DNA from: Lichenicoccus sp965277665
GTDB taxonomy: Bacteria; Pseudomonadota; Alphaproteobacteria; Acetobacterales; Acetobacteraceae
Assembly (NCBI RefSeq): GCF_965277665.1
Contig: NZ_OZ255835.1
Coordinates: 3,286,001-3,350,000, forward strand
Reading direction: 5' to 3'
DNA: 64,000 nucleotides
Below the pieces are notes generated by a model that saw only the letters and a program-made list of their open reading frames with translations, did no database searches and had not been told where the DNA came from. Each line of letters begins with the position of its first letter. Position 1 is the first letter of the stretch. Shown here piece by piece: positions 25,034 through 34,161 of this stretch. A program made the translations under genes and the position numbers.

Positions 25034-25953
25034 AGGCTGTCTGCAGACAGCCTCTCGGGCGGCACGACCTGTTCATCGGCTCCAGCCACTTCCAGGTTGG
25101 CGCAGAAGCGGCGGTAGAGCGCGCGCTGTGCTGCCAGGAGCAGCACCAGGACGAGACTTAGGCCGAGGATCTCAGCGCAAAAGTAGTAGAGCGGGATGCC
25201 GCATAGCGTGAACAGGAAGATGCCGATGGTGCGGTAGTTCGCCGACATCACCGACCAGCGTCGCACGGCGGGTGCGAAGGTCCTGCGATAGCGCTCCCGA
25301 CTGGCCGCCGCCCGCTCGGGCCGCGATGCCAGGCTGGCGAAATAGTCTTGCCTCAGGGCCGCGGCCGGGATCGCGGTGAACGATTGCAGCCCGGCATAGG
25401 CGCGGTGGAACTGCCGGAACAGCCTGGACGGCGCACCGGTCCCCGGGTCAGTTCCCGCCTGGGCCGACAACCGGCCCCGGCCCCAGAGCACGTACTCCTC
25501 GCGCTGCTTCTCGTAGGCGGCGGCCTGGACGGCATGGCACAGGCCGGCGACGATAACGACACCCCAGACCCAGGCGCCGTGACGGGCCGCGAGCCCGACC
25601 GCCAGGGCCGCATAGACCCCGATGAACGTCACATAGTCGCAGACGCCGTCCAGGACCTTGCCGAGCTCGGACTGCGAGGCGGTCAGGCGGGCCAGCTGGC
25701 CGTCGGCACCATCCATCACGTGCCACAGGATCATCAGGCAGAACCCGGCGACGACGCAGGCCGGTCGGTCATAATGCAGGTAGGCTAGTGCTGCGCCGAT
25801 CCCGCAGGCCATCCCGAGCAGCGAAACCGCATTGGGCGCAACACCCAGCCGGGCGAACAGCCGGACCAGCCGGCCGGCGACCGGGTGGATGACCAGGCGG
25901 TTGGTGAATTCCTCGATCTCCGGCGTGCGCCGGACCGGCTCGGCCGCCTGCAC
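25006..25953 (-). CDS. CDP-alcohol phosphatidyltransferase-family protein
   Basis: A 315-residue membrane enzyme with the full CDP-alcohol motif D-x2-D-G-x2-A-R-x8-G-x3-D-x3-D, seen as MDGADGQLARLTASQSELG then KVLDGVCD. The first Asp pair binds the metal and CDP, and the last Asp is catalytic. Five to six helices surround it. It moves a phospho-alcohol or accepts CDP-inositol. As the last gene of an operon with inositol-3-phosphate synthase and a nucleotidyltransferase (5-base spacing), it is best read as the enzyme joining CDP-inositol to a lipid or to inositol phosphate. The C-terminal coding end holds a 24-bp palindrome and overlaps lptG. Confidence 0.85.
   Translation of the reverse strand: MQAAEPVRRTPEIEEFTNRLVIHPVAGRLVRLFARLGVAPNAVSLLGMACGIGAALAYLHYDRPACVVAGFCLMILWHVMDGADGQLARLTASQSELGKVLDGVCDYVTFIGVYAALAVGLAARHGAWVWGVVIVAGLCHAVQAAAYEKQREEYVLWGRGRLSAQAGTDPGTGAPSRLFRQFHRAYAGLQSFTAIPAAALRQDYFASLASRPERAAASRERYRRTFAPAVRRWSVMSANYRTIGIFLFTLCGIPLYYFCAEILGLSLVLVLLLAAQRALYRRFCANLEVAGADEQVVPPERLSADSLYRLAERNR
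25032..25055. repeat. 24-bp perfect palindrome in the lptG/phosphatidyltransferase overlap
   Basis: AGAGGCTGTCTG (25032-25043) is followed directly by its exact reverse complement to 25055. It starts at the lptG stop codon and lies inside the last codons (ERLSADSLY) of the convergent gene. A hairpin at a convergent junction suggests a shared transcription end, though there is no T-run. Confidence 0.7.
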
Positions 25954-25958
25954 CGCGA

Positions 25959-26675
25959 TCAGAGCCGCCCGTCGGCGAGCAGTGCCTCGGCCTTGCCGAG
26001 CGCCACCGGATCGTCGACATCGATCCAGGCCCGGTCGCCGATGTCGAACGCCAACGCGCGACCCTCCCGCGCCAGCACGGTCATCGCGCCCGAGATGCTG
26101 TCATCGCCCGAGGCCTGGCTTTCCTCGAGTGCTGCGAACATCGCGGGCGTGCAGAGGAACACGCCGGTATCGAAGCAATCATACGTCTCGATGCCCTTGC
26201 CGATCGCCTGGATACGCCCGTCGGCACTGGCCACCCTGGTCACGTCTTCCGGATCATTGAGCGGATCCACGATGTTGAAATCGACGGCCAGGATCACGCT
26301 GTCCGGCGGCGGTGGCACCGACATCAGGGCCCGGAATATGCCGGGATCGACCAGATGGTCGCACATCGTCAACAGGAAGCGCCCATCGAGATGGCCCTTC
26401 GCCTTGAGCAGGGAGACGCCGTTGGCGCGCTGCCACTCGTCGTTGACGATGTGCCTGATGCAAACGCCGTCCCGCGCGGCGAGCCCGTCCAGGGCGTCGC
26501 GCAACTCGTCACCGCGATAGCCGCTCACGACAAAGAACTCGTCCACGCCGGCCTGGCGGGCACGCCGGATGACGTGCTCGATCAGCGGCACGCCGCCCAC
26601 CGGGACCAGGGGCTTCAATTCGACGCCCACCCTCAGCCTGGCACCCTGGCCGGCGGCGACGATCAGGCACTTCAT
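25959..26675 (-). CDS. NTP transferase, probable CTP:inositol-1-phosphate cytidylyltransferase
   Basis: A 238-residue nucleotidyltransferase. The N-terminal signature AAGQGARLRV, then ELKPLVPVGGVPLIEHVI, is the nucleotide and Mg site, and LLTMCDHLVDP supplies the metal Asp. FDTGVFLCTPAMFAALE and AWIDVDDPVALGKAEALL are typical of the IPCT branch that makes CDP-inositol in di-myo-inositol-phosphate producers. The stop of inositol-3-phosphate synthase overlaps its start by 4 bases, and the phosphatidyltransferase follows after 5 bases. In hyperthermophiles the same two activities are fused in one protein; here they are adjacent separate genes. A sugar-1-phosphate substrate is the main alternative. 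Confidence 0.78.
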   Translation of the reverse strand: MKCLIVAAGQGARLRVGVELKPLVPVGGVPLIEHVIRRARQAGVDEFFVVSGYRGDELRDALDGLAARDGVCIRHIVNDEWQRANGVSLLKAKGHLDGRFLLTMCDHLVDPGIFRALMSVPPPPDSVILAVDFNIVDPLNDPEDVTRVASADGRIQAIGKGIETYDCFDTGVFLCTPAMFAALEESQASGDDSISGAMTVLAREGRALAFDIGDRAWIDVDDPVALGKAEALLADGRL

Positions 26676-27835
26676 TGAGCGGCGGTGGCCTCCAGGACAG
26701 CGTCGGTCGCGGCCGGGTTCTTCCGGCCATACGCCCGGATGAAGGCCTCGGTCATCGTGTAGGCTACGTCATCGGTGTACTGCACGATCGGGTGCTTGCA
26801 GAAATAGGCGCTCGGCCCCTCCAGCACGCCGCCGATGCCGTTCTCGAGGGCAAGCTTGCAGCATCGGACCATGTCGATGACAACGCCTGCCGAGTTCGGC
26901 GAATCCTCGACCGACAGCCGCAATTCCAGTTCCATCGGGACATCGCCGAACAGATGGCCCTCGATGCGCAGGAAGCAGATCTTGTTGTCGTTCTGCCAGG
27001 GCACGTAGTCGCTCGGGCCGACATGGATGTTCTCGTCCTCGATGCGCTTCTTGGCGACCGACTGCACCGCCTCCGTCTTGGAGGTCTTCTTCGAGGTCAG
27101 CCGCTCCTGGTTCTTCATGTTCAGGAAGTCGGTGTTGCCGCCGGTGTTCAGCTGGTAGGTCCTGAGCAGCTTGACGCCACGCTTGGCGAAGAGGTCGGTC
27201 AGCACCCGGTGGACGATCGTGGCTCCGAGCTGCGACTTGATGTCGTCGCCGATGATCGGCAGGTTCGCCTGCCTGAACCGCTCGGCGAAAGCCGCGTCGC
27301 TGGCAATGAACGCCGGCATGTTGTTGACGAAGGCAATCCCGGCTTCCAGGGCGCACTCCGCATAGAACCGTGCCGCCTGCTCCGAACCCACCGGCACGTA
27401 GTTCAGCAGCATGTCCGCGCCGCTGCGTCGCAACTCGTTGACGATTTCTGCCTTCGAGAGCTGGGCCGCGTCGGACCGGATGACCGTCCGATCATCGGAA
27501 TAGTCCATCATGTGCTCGGAGATGCCGTCCAGGACCTGCCCCATCCGGACGATGACCCCGCTCTGGGGAATGTCCGCGTGGAACACCTTGGTGCAGTTCG
27601 GCTTGCAGAAGATTGCCTTGTGGACATCCACGCCGACCTTGCGGACATCGACGTCGAACGCCGCGACGACCTTGATATCGGAGGGCAGGTAGCCGCCGAT
27701 CTCGGTATGCATCAGCCCGACCACGCCTTCGCGGCAGCGCTCGGGCGTATAATAATGTAGTCCCTGGATCAGGGCGCTGGCGCAGTTGCCGATCCCTGCG
27801 ATTGCGATTCGGATCGTGTCTCGGTTCATCGTCAT
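26672..27835 (-). CDS. ino1: myo-inositol-3-phosphate synthase
   Basis: A 387-residue synthase turning glucose 6-phosphate into inositol 3-phosphate through an NAD-dependent internal redox cycle. Rossmann motif AGIGNCASALIQGL opens the protein. NYVPVGSEQAARFYAE, IGDDIKSQLGATIVHR, NTGGNTDFLNM, the Lys-rich TSKKTSKTEAV and VGPSDYVPWQNDNKICF are family blocks with active-site lysines. Of two ATGs, 27835 and 27829, I used the first; upstream codons to 27910 lack protein character. It is first in a three-gene operon and feeds the nucleotidyltransferase whose start it overlaps. Confidence 0.93.
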   Translation of the reverse strand: MTMNRDTIRIAIAGIGNCASALIQGLHYYTPERCREGVVGLMHTEIGGYLPSDIKVVAAFDVDVRKVGVDVHKAIFCKPNCTKVFHADIPQSGVIVRMGQVLDGISEHMMDYSDDRTVIRSDAAQLSKAEIVNELRRSGADMLLNYVPVGSEQAARFYAECALEAGIAFVNNMPAFIASDAAFAERFRQANLPIIGDDIKSQLGATIVHRVLTDLFAKRGVKLLRTYQLNTGGNTDFLNMKNQERLTSKKTSKTEAVQSVAKKRIEDENIHVGPSDYVPWQNDNKICFLRIEGHLFGDVPMELELRLSVEDSPNSAGVVIDMVRCCKLALENGIGGVLEGPSAYFCKHPIVQYTDDVAYTMTEAFIRAYGRKNPAATDAVLEATAAQ

Positions 27836-27961
27836 CAGCCTTGAATTCGAGGAAGCAGCGGGGAAGGCGGCGGGGTCCTGTTCGCCACGGAAATTACGGC
27901 AGTCATACACCTCTCGCGGATGCCGTCGACGCCGGACAGGAGATGCTGAGGTCGCGCACGC

Positions 27962-28930
27962 TCATGTCGCGTGCGTGAATTCATCGATACTGGCGCAGAC
28001 CAGAGCACTGTAGAGCTGCCTGTCGCGGTTCCTGCGCACGTAGCCGGGGGTTATGTGAGCCACAAGGGCTTTCGTGCGAACCGAAGCATACCAATGCGCA
28101 ACCCGCGTCTCCCGCGAGAGCACGTCGCGCAGCCGGATGCGCGACGCGATGCGGAACCAGTGCTCGGAAATCTCCGGAGCCAGCGGATAGAACACCGCCG
28201 GCCGATGGATCACGAGAGCCGCATGGTCATACCGGCGGACCACCTCGCGCAGCAGATCGGGGCCCAGCCCATAGCGCCGCGTCTGCTGCTCCGGCGATGC
28301 CCTGACCATGCCGACGAGATAATTCGCGACCAGGTCCGACCCGGCCTCGGCACCCATCACCGCGTTGTTGACGCTCCGGGTGTAGAAGCGCTCCACTTGC
28401 CTGAACAGCGCCCAGCCGTGCGGGATGCGCCGGCATGCCTTGCGCACCAGGTCGAGCACCAGGTGTCGCGACAGGACAACCGGAGAGCGTGACGTGCGGG
28501 CGCGCTGCGGCCACACGATCAACTCGGATCCCAGGAAATGCCGTACGTCCAGCAGTGGCAGTAGCGACGCAATCGTCACCGTATCCAGGTCGAGATAGAT
28601 GCCACCCTCGCGATACAGGATCGCCGCGCGCAGCAGATCCGAGCGCGCGACCGGACTCTCCAGCCTTCGATACAGCGCCACGAAGGCCTCCGCGAGGCCG
28701 AGCCGATCGCCGGTTTCGGCGAGATATTCCGCCGGGTCGATCCGGACCATGCGGACACGGGCCTCGGCTTCCAGCGCGGAACGCTCTGCGCCATCCTCAA
28801 GCCTATCGGTGTGGTGGAAGATGATGTCCGGTATCTCGCTGCGCTCAACCGCCGAAATGACCGCAAAGACATACGCCCAGGGGAGCCGCTTGCCGATCCA
28901 GAAGAAGTGCAGTCGGGGGGGAATCGTCAT
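27962..28930 (-). CDS. GT32-type glycosyltransferase
   Basis: A 322-residue cytoplasmic transferase. The opening PPRLHFFWIGKRLPWAYV and the central SDLLRAAILYREGGIYLDLD with the metal-binding DxD (DLD) are signatures of the GT32/DXD-sugar-binding (capsular or Och1-like) family. A C-terminal helical region (HWFRIASRIRLRDVLSRETR) may touch the membrane. It is upstream of and on the same strand as the inositol operon, with a 126-base gap, so it may share a promoter. Donor and acceptor are unknown; a glycolipid or surface glycan is likely from context. Confidence 0.82.
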   Translation of the reverse strand: MTIPPRLHFFWIGKRLPWAYVFAVISAVERSEIPDIIFHHTDRLEDGAERSALEAEARVRMVRIDPAEYLAETGDRLGLAEAFVALYRRLESPVARSDLLRAAILYREGGIYLDLDTVTIASLLPLLDVRHFLGSELIVWPQRARTSRSPVVLSRHLVLDLVRKACRRIPHGWALFRQVERFYTRSVNNAVMGAEAGSDLVANYLVGMVRASPEQQTRRYGLGPDLLREVVRRYDHAALVIHRPAVFYPLAPEISEHWFRIASRIRLRDVLSRETRVAHWYASVRTKALVAHITPGYVRRNRDRQLYSALVCASIDEFTHAT

Positions 28931-29097
28931 CGGGTCGAGCCTGTTGGCGGTGCGGCACTCCCGATCGAAGCTAACTTAGCGCTACCATGAAGTCCAATTC
29001 AGGGCGGGACAACCATTGAGTCAGGATCCTGTGCAGGTCTGCAACCCATGCGTGTTGGTCCGACCGAAGAATCAACCTGAGCTTGGCCAAGTCTAGC

Positions 29098-30321
29098 ATG
29101 TCAGAGACCGACAGCCCGGACGGAACCTCGCGACCCGAGATCGCCATCTTCCGCAATAATCTGTTCCGGACCTCCGAACCCTTCATCACGCAACAGGCGC
29201 AGCGCCTGGAGCACTATTCGCCCTGCTATCTGGGACGGTTGCGCTTCGGTGCCGCGCCGCAGGGCGCAGACTCCCTCGCCCTGCAGGATACAAGCGGCCT
29301 GCGCACATGGCCTCGCATCGGCTGGCAGATGCTCACCCGAAACCCGGTGCCGTACCTGCGGCTGCTTGGCGCTCGGAGGCCGGCGCTCATCCATGCCCAT
29401 TTCGGGATCGACGGCGTCTATGCGCTGCCGATCGCGGAGCGCCTGAAAATCCCGCTGGTGACCACCTTCCACGGCTACGACGCGACCCTGTCGACGGCGG
29501 CCCTGTTCACCTCGCCGGCCTGGGTGAACTACCCGTTATTCCGCCGCCGACTGGCCCGGCGAGGCGACCTGTTTCTCTGCGTCTCGTCCTTCATCCGCGA
29601 CCGGGTGCTGGCGATGGGCTTCCCCGAGGAGCGAACGCATCTGCACTATACCGGGGTGGATTGCGACGCCGTGACACCGCGCGATCCGGCCCAGGAAATG
29701 CCGGTCGTCCTGCATGTCGCGCGCCTGGTCGAGATGAAGGGCACCCGATACCTCATCCTGGCCTTCGCCGCACTGGTGCGCGAGCGCCCCGGGTTGCAAC
29801 TGGTCATCATCGGGGACGGCCACCTGCGACGCCCGCTACAGGCACTCGCGCGATCATGCGGCATCGCAAGCCAGGTGCGCTTCCTCGGCGCACGTCCGCA
29901 TGCCGAGGTGCTCGACCGGATGCGCCGGGCGATGATGCTGGTGCTGCCGAGCATCAAGACGAGAACCGGCCGCGTCGAGGGGCTCGGGATGGTCCTGCTG
30001 GAGGCGGCGGCGCTCGGCGTGCCTGTGGTCGCCACACGGGTCGGCGGCATTCCGGAAGGTGTCGACGATGACCGGACCGGGTTGCTGGTGCCCGAGCGCG
30101 ACCCGGATGCGCTGCGCCAGGCCATGCTGGCGCTGGTCGACGACGCCCCCCGACGCCTGCTTATGGGGCCTGCCGCGCGGGACTTCGTCGAGCGGCGGTT
30201 CGATATCCGCCGACAGAACGCAGCACTCGAGACCTTCTACGCCGCCCTGATCGCCCAAGATTTCCGCCGCCGCGGCATCGATGCTATGCAGCCGGATGCA
30301 ACTCTTCGCTCCATTCCATGA
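29098..30321 (+). CDS. GT4-family glycosyltransferase
   Basis: A 407-residue GT-B transferase. The N-terminal Rossmann half holds HAHFGIDGVYALPIAERLKI and TFHGYDATLS; the C-terminal half holds VVLHVARLVEMKGTRYLILA, GDGHLRRPLQAL and the donor-binding Glu region GLGMVLLEAAALGVPVVATR. These are the retaining GT4 marks for a nucleotide-sugar donor. The ATG at 29098 was chosen over a TTG 5 codons earlier. Divergent from the GT32 gene, and followed after 18 bases by a radical SAM gene. Confidence 0.9.
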   Translation: MSETDSPDGTSRPEIAIFRNNLFRTSEPFITQQAQRLEHYSPCYLGRLRFGAAPQGADSLALQDTSGLRTWPRIGWQMLTRNPVPYLRLLGARRPALIHAHFGIDGVYALPIAERLKIPLVTTFHGYDATLSTAALFTSPAWVNYPLFRRRLARRGDLFLCVSSFIRDRVLAMGFPEERTHLHYTGVDCDAVTPRDPAQEMPVVLHVARLVEMKGTRYLILAFAALVRERPGLQLVIIGDGHLRRPLQALARSCGIASQVRFLGARPHAEVLDRMRRAMMLVLPSIKTRTGRVEGLGMVLLEAAALGVPVVATRVGGIPEGVDDDRTGLLVPERDPDALRQAMLALVDDAPRRLLMGPAARDFVERRFDIRRQNAALETFYAALIAQDFRRRGIDAMQPDATLRSIP

Positions 30322-30339
30322 CAGCGCGACGCGAACCTG

Positions 30340-31326
30340 ATGCGCGCGCAGTCACTCGGCCGCCGGATGGCCAGCGCGGCCTCCGGAGCACGGTTCCTCG
30401 CACGCGTCGTCGGCTCACGCTACAACCCGCTGCTTGCCCAGGTCGTCGTCACGCGCCGCTGCAACCTGGCTTGCGGCTACTGCAACGAATATGATGATTT
30501 CTCGCCGCCCGTGCCGCTGGCCGACCTGCTGTCCTGGGTCGATCATCTCGCGAGCCTGAAGACCGCGTCGATCACGTTGACCGGCGGCGAGCCGCTGCTG
30601 CATCCCGAGCTCGACCGCGTCATCCGGGCGGCGCGCGATCATCGGATGATCGTGACGATGATCACCAACGGCTTCCGCCTGAGCCGCCAGTGGATCAACC
30701 GCCTGAACGCGGCCGGTCTCCAGGGCATGCAGATAAGCATCGACAACATCAGGCCCGACGACATCTCGATGAAAAGCCTGTCCTCGGTGGAGGGCAAGCT
30801 GGCCTTGCTGGCGGCGCATGCCCGCTTCAAGGTGAACGTGAACTCGGTCCTCGGCGTCACCACGGAACGCACGCAGGACGTGGTCGCGGTCGCGACCGCC
30901 GCGGCCAGGCATGGGCTGCAGCACTCGGTCGGCGTCCTGCATGATCATACCGGGACCTTGAAACCGCTCAGCGCGGCGCAGATGCAGGCCTACGAGCAGG
31001 TGACCAGGATCTCGCCATCCGTCGTGCATGGCCTGAACTACTGGCTGTTCCAGAAGAACCTGATGCACGGCCAGGCGAATGACTGGAAGTGCCGCGCCGG
31101 CGCGCGCTACCTGTATGTCGCCGAGGATGGCCGCGTCCACTGGTGCTCACAGCAGCGTGGCACGCCGGGAATCCCGCTGCTCGACTACAGCATCGAGGAT
31201 ATCCGGCGCGAATACCGCACCGAGAAGCCATGCAGCCCGACCTGCACGCTGAGCTGCGTCCACCAGATGAGCATGTTCGACCGGTATCGCGGCGCGCAGG
31301 CGGTCGCCGGCACAGCAGGTCACTGA
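30340..31326 (+). CDS. Radical SAM protein
   Basis: A 328-residue enzyme with the 4Fe-4S motif C41-x3-C45-x2-C48 in VTRRCNLACGYCNEY and the SAM site TLTGGEPLLHPELD. A C-terminal Cys set (WKCRAGARYLY, HWCSQQRG, KPCSPTCTLSCVHQ) suggests an extra cluster of the SPASM/twitch kind. It may modify a lipid or sugar, or a peptide. It lies 18 bases after a GT4 gene and converges with the flippase gene by a 7-base overlap, so a role in the surface glycan is likely. The substrate is unknown. Confidence 0.85.
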   Translation: MRAQSLGRRMASAASGARFLARVVGSRYNPLLAQVVVTRRCNLACGYCNEYDDFSPPVPLADLLSWVDHLASLKTASITLTGGEPLLHPELDRVIRAARDHRMIVTMITNGFRLSRQWINRLNAAGLQGMQISIDNIRPDDISMKSLSSVEGKLALLAAHARFKVNVNSVLGVTTERTQDVVAVATAAARHGLQHSVGVLHDHTGTLKPLSAAQMQAYEQVTRISPSVVHGLNYWLFQKNLMHGQANDWKCRAGARYLYVAEDGRVHWCSQQRGTPGIPLLDYSIEDIRREYRTEKPCSPTCTLSCVHQMSMFDRYRGAQAVAGTAGH

Positions 31327-32759
31327 GACGGAAGCGGCGCCCGGCGTCGCTCCCACAGGAACAGGGCGGCGTAGATCAGTGCCGTCGCGGCAGCGACCAG
31401 TGCCAGCCGCGCCTTCGGGTCGGCACCCACCAGGAGGTCGCCGCCCGCGACCAGCAGGACCAGGGCGGCAATGCCGATGCAGGGCGCCGCGAAGGCCCTC
31501 GCCAGCGCGCCGGGCCTGATCCGCCACCGGCGCCACAGGATCCATGTCGCCCAGAGCAGCACGGGCGGATACAGGCCGAGCCAGATGGCGGCGGCGGCAA
31601 TGATGCCCGTCTCGGCCTGGAAGGTGAGGCCTACCAGCAGGATCGCCGACGCCAGCAGCAGCAGGGTCGCCAGCGCCAGGCGCGCCGCCATCCCGGGCCG
31701 GCCCACGCCCAGCATCATCGTGGAGAACAGCATCGTCATCACCCGCAGCAGGGCGGCAGCCGCGAGGAAGCGCAACGGCGTGGCGGCGGCGATGTAGCTG
31801 CTGTTCCGGTCATCGTGCAGCATCGCGGTCAGCGGCCCGGCGGCCAGCACCAGCGCGGCCATCAACGGCGCCACCAGGACCGCGATCTTGCCGAGCGACC
31901 AGCGCAGGATCGAGGTGAGGTCGGCCGCCTGCGCCGAGGCGCGGGCGAACACCGGCAGCGCGGTCCGGTTGACCAGCGTGCCGACGGCCATCGCCGGCTC
32001 CATGGCGACGTCGAATGCCACGCGATAGACCGCCAGCAGGGACGGTCCGTAGAACCATCCGATGAGCATGTAGTCGACATTCTTGAACATCTGCTCGGAG
32101 ATGTTGCTCGTCGCGGCGCGCCAGCCGTAGCGGGCAAGCGGCAGGACCGCGGACAGGTGCAGACGCAGCCGGGGCCGATACGGCCGGGCCAGCAGGGCGC
32201 CGACCATGATGTAGAAGCCGCTCGCCGAATAGCCCGCGACGAGTGCCCATACGCCCGCACCCCCGGCACCCAGCGCCAGGCGCGTCGCCGCGGCGGCAAA
32301 GGTCGCGCAGACATTGACGATCGCGATGCGCTCGAACTGGAGGTTCCGGTTCATCATCGCCAGCGGGATGAGGGCGATGCCGACGAGCGGCTGCTTGATG
32401 GCGATGGCAAGGAAGTATGTCGCCATCCCGGGCATGCCGTAGATCGCGGCGATCACCGGGGCCGCCAGAAGCGTCAGCGTGCCCACCAGCACCGCGGCAC
32501 CCGTCACGTACCAGAACAGGGCATCGACCTGCCGGCGGGAGATGGTTTTCGACTGGATCAACGCCTCGCTGGTGCCGAGCCCGTTGCAGGCCTCGACGAC
32601 CATGCCGATCGAAAGCACCAGCGACGCGATACCGACCTGCCGCTTGCTCAGGAACAGCAGCATCGTGAGGATCGTGCAGAAATCGATGATCTTGGCGGCG
32701 ACCGTGGCGCCGCCCAGCCAGTTGAAGCCTTTCCCCAGGTCGCGGCGATGATCCTGCAC
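31320..32759 (-). CDS. Oligosaccharide flippase (Wzx/MOP superfamily)
   Basis: A 479-residue protein with about 12-14 helices and family wording: GFNWLGGATVAAKIIDFCTI at the start, GVWALVAGYSASGFYIMVGA, and ISEQMFKNVDYMLIGWFYGP in the middle. It flips lipid-linked oligosaccharides across the inner membrane. I placed the start at GTG 32759, which follows the upstream GT4 stop (TAA 32764-32766) by 4 bases; the longer open frame runs back through that gene in another frame and is not protein-like. Coupled to the GT4 gene. Confidence 0.88.
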   Translation of the reverse strand: MQDHRRDLGKGFNWLGGATVAAKIIDFCTILTMLLFLSKRQVGIASLVLSIGMVVEACNGLGTSEALIQSKTISRRQVDALFWYVTGAAVLVGTLTLLAAPVIAAIYGMPGMATYFLAIAIKQPLVGIALIPLAMMNRNLQFERIAIVNVCATFAAAATRLALGAGGAGVWALVAGYSASGFYIMVGALLARPYRPRLRLHLSAVLPLARYGWRAATSNISEQMFKNVDYMLIGWFYGPSLLAVYRVAFDVAMEPAMAVGTLVNRTALPVFARASAQAADLTSILRWSLGKIAVLVAPLMAALVLAAGPLTAMLHDDRNSSYIAAATPLRFLAAAALLRVMTMLFSTMMLGVGRPGMAARLALATLLLLASAILLVGLTFQAETGIIAAAAIWLGLYPPVLLWATWILWRRWRIRPGALARAFAAPCIGIAALVLLVAGGDLLVGADPKARLALVAAATALIYAALFLWERRRAPLPSQ

Positions 32760-32763
32760 GCGC

Positions 32764-34002
32764 TTAGGCAAGCGGTGCGGGAGGCAGCACCCATGCGCGG
32801 GTCCGGGCCAGGTGCGCCAGCCAGCGCCCGGATTGCCGCAGCCAGGTCCGCGAGTGTCTGGCGCTCCATTGGCCGTGGCGGCGCGGTTGCGCCGCCGCGT
32901 TGGCCGCGATGAGTTCGGCGATCCGGCGCGCCCTGGCATCCCAGGTAAGGTCCCGGCTGTCCAGCCCGGCTTGCGCCGCGATCCGCGAGGCCAGCGCCCG
33001 GTCGCCGATCACCGCGCGGATGCCGCCGACCAGCGACGCGACGCAGTCCGGGCGACACAGCCAGGCATTGCACCGATGCGTCAGGACTTCCCGGACATCG
33101 GGCGTGTCGCCGCCGACGATCGGGCGTCCGGACGCCATGTACAGGAAGAGCTTGAGCGGGAGCACGGTCGAGCCAAAGGTCGCCAGCGGCTTGTGCGAAG
33201 GCGGGATCAGCAGGATGTCCGCCGCGAAGATGTACTGCGCGAGTGTCGCGTCGGGCCGGAACGCGACGATCCGGATGTTGCGCCTGCCGGCGGCCATGCT
33301 TTCGATCGGGCCCGGTCCGGTCGAGCCCACGAGAATGAACAGGATGTCCGGCAGGATGCGCGCGGCCTGCAGGACGAGGTCGAGGCCCTTCTTGTGGTTG
33401 AGGCGCCCGGTATAGACGACGGTCGCCTGGTCGGGGCGCACGCCGATCTGCCGCTTCGCCGTCTCCGGCGCGACCGGAGCCTGCAGGCGGGCCGGCTCGA
33501 AGCCGTTCCGGACGCAGTGCAGCTTGGCCGCCGGCACGCCCAGATCGAGGTACTTCCGCCTGGTATAGTCGGAATGGCAGATGTTGAGCAGGAACCGCGG
33601 ATGGCAGTGCAGCCGATGGATCCAGAACTGCAGCGGCGGGATCTGGTCGCCCCACGGGCGGTAATGGTCGAACACCACGCGCCGTCGAGCCAGGACCGAC
33701 ATCCAGGCGACCCAGAGATTGCGCGTGTAGATGATGTCGGCTCGCCTGAACTCCCGCCGGAAGATAAGGGTCAGGCCGCAGAGCAGATGCCGCAGCGCCG
33801 CCGGCCGGACCGGCGCCCAGGCCCGAACCACCGGCATGCCGGCGATCCGTGCCGCCGGCTCCGCCGCGGTGCCGGCTGCCAGCGGCAGGTGCAGCCAGGA
33901 CTGCTGCACATGGCGGGCAAGATAGCGCGCCGTGGTGGTGAAGACCTCCGCATCGGCCTCGTTGCTCGGCAGCGGGTTCTCGAACGCGAACAGGACCTTC
34001 AT
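32764..34002 (-). CDS. GT4-family glycosyltransferase
   Basis: A 412-residue GT-B enzyme starting MKVLFAFENPLPSNEADAEV. The C-terminal half shows VYTGRLNHKKGLDLVLQAAR, FIFAADILLIPPSH-like wording (YIFAADILLIPPSHKPLATF) and KLFLYMASGRPIVGGDTPDV. This is a retaining GT4 fold with a slightly modified Glu region. The frame is open 400 codons further upstream, but MKVLFAF at 34002 is the natural Rossmann start. It precedes the flippase by 4 bases, forming a two-gene unit. A Wzy-type glycan is likely, sugar unknown. Confidence 0.87.
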   Translation of the reverse strand: MKVLFAFENPLPSNEADAEVFTTTARYLARHVQQSWLHLPLAAGTAAEPAARIAGMPVVRAWAPVRPAALRHLLCGLTLIFRREFRRADIIYTRNLWVAWMSVLARRRVVFDHYRPWGDQIPPLQFWIHRLHCHPRFLLNICHSDYTRRKYLDLGVPAAKLHCVRNGFEPARLQAPVAPETAKRQIGVRPDQATVVYTGRLNHKKGLDLVLQAARILPDILFILVGSTGPGPIESMAAGRRNIRIVAFRPDATLAQYIFAADILLIPPSHKPLATFGSTVLPLKLFLYMASGRPIVGGDTPDVREVLTHRCNAWLCRPDCVASLVGGIRAVIGDRALASRIAAQAGLDSRDLTWDARARRIAELIAANAAAQPRRHGQWSARHSRTWLRQSGRWLAHLARTRAWVLPPAPLA

Positions 34003-34161
34003 GGGCGAGCCCGGCGCGGCGGTTGAGGTCCAGGCACAGGCCATTGCATTGTCGGGACTTGTCGGGCAGCCGTTGACCGCTGGCAAGGCCCGGGCACGTC
34101 GGGCCAGCCTGCGCGGGATGTCCCGGAGCAGGCTCCGGGCCGGAGACGGGAGAATCAAGCA

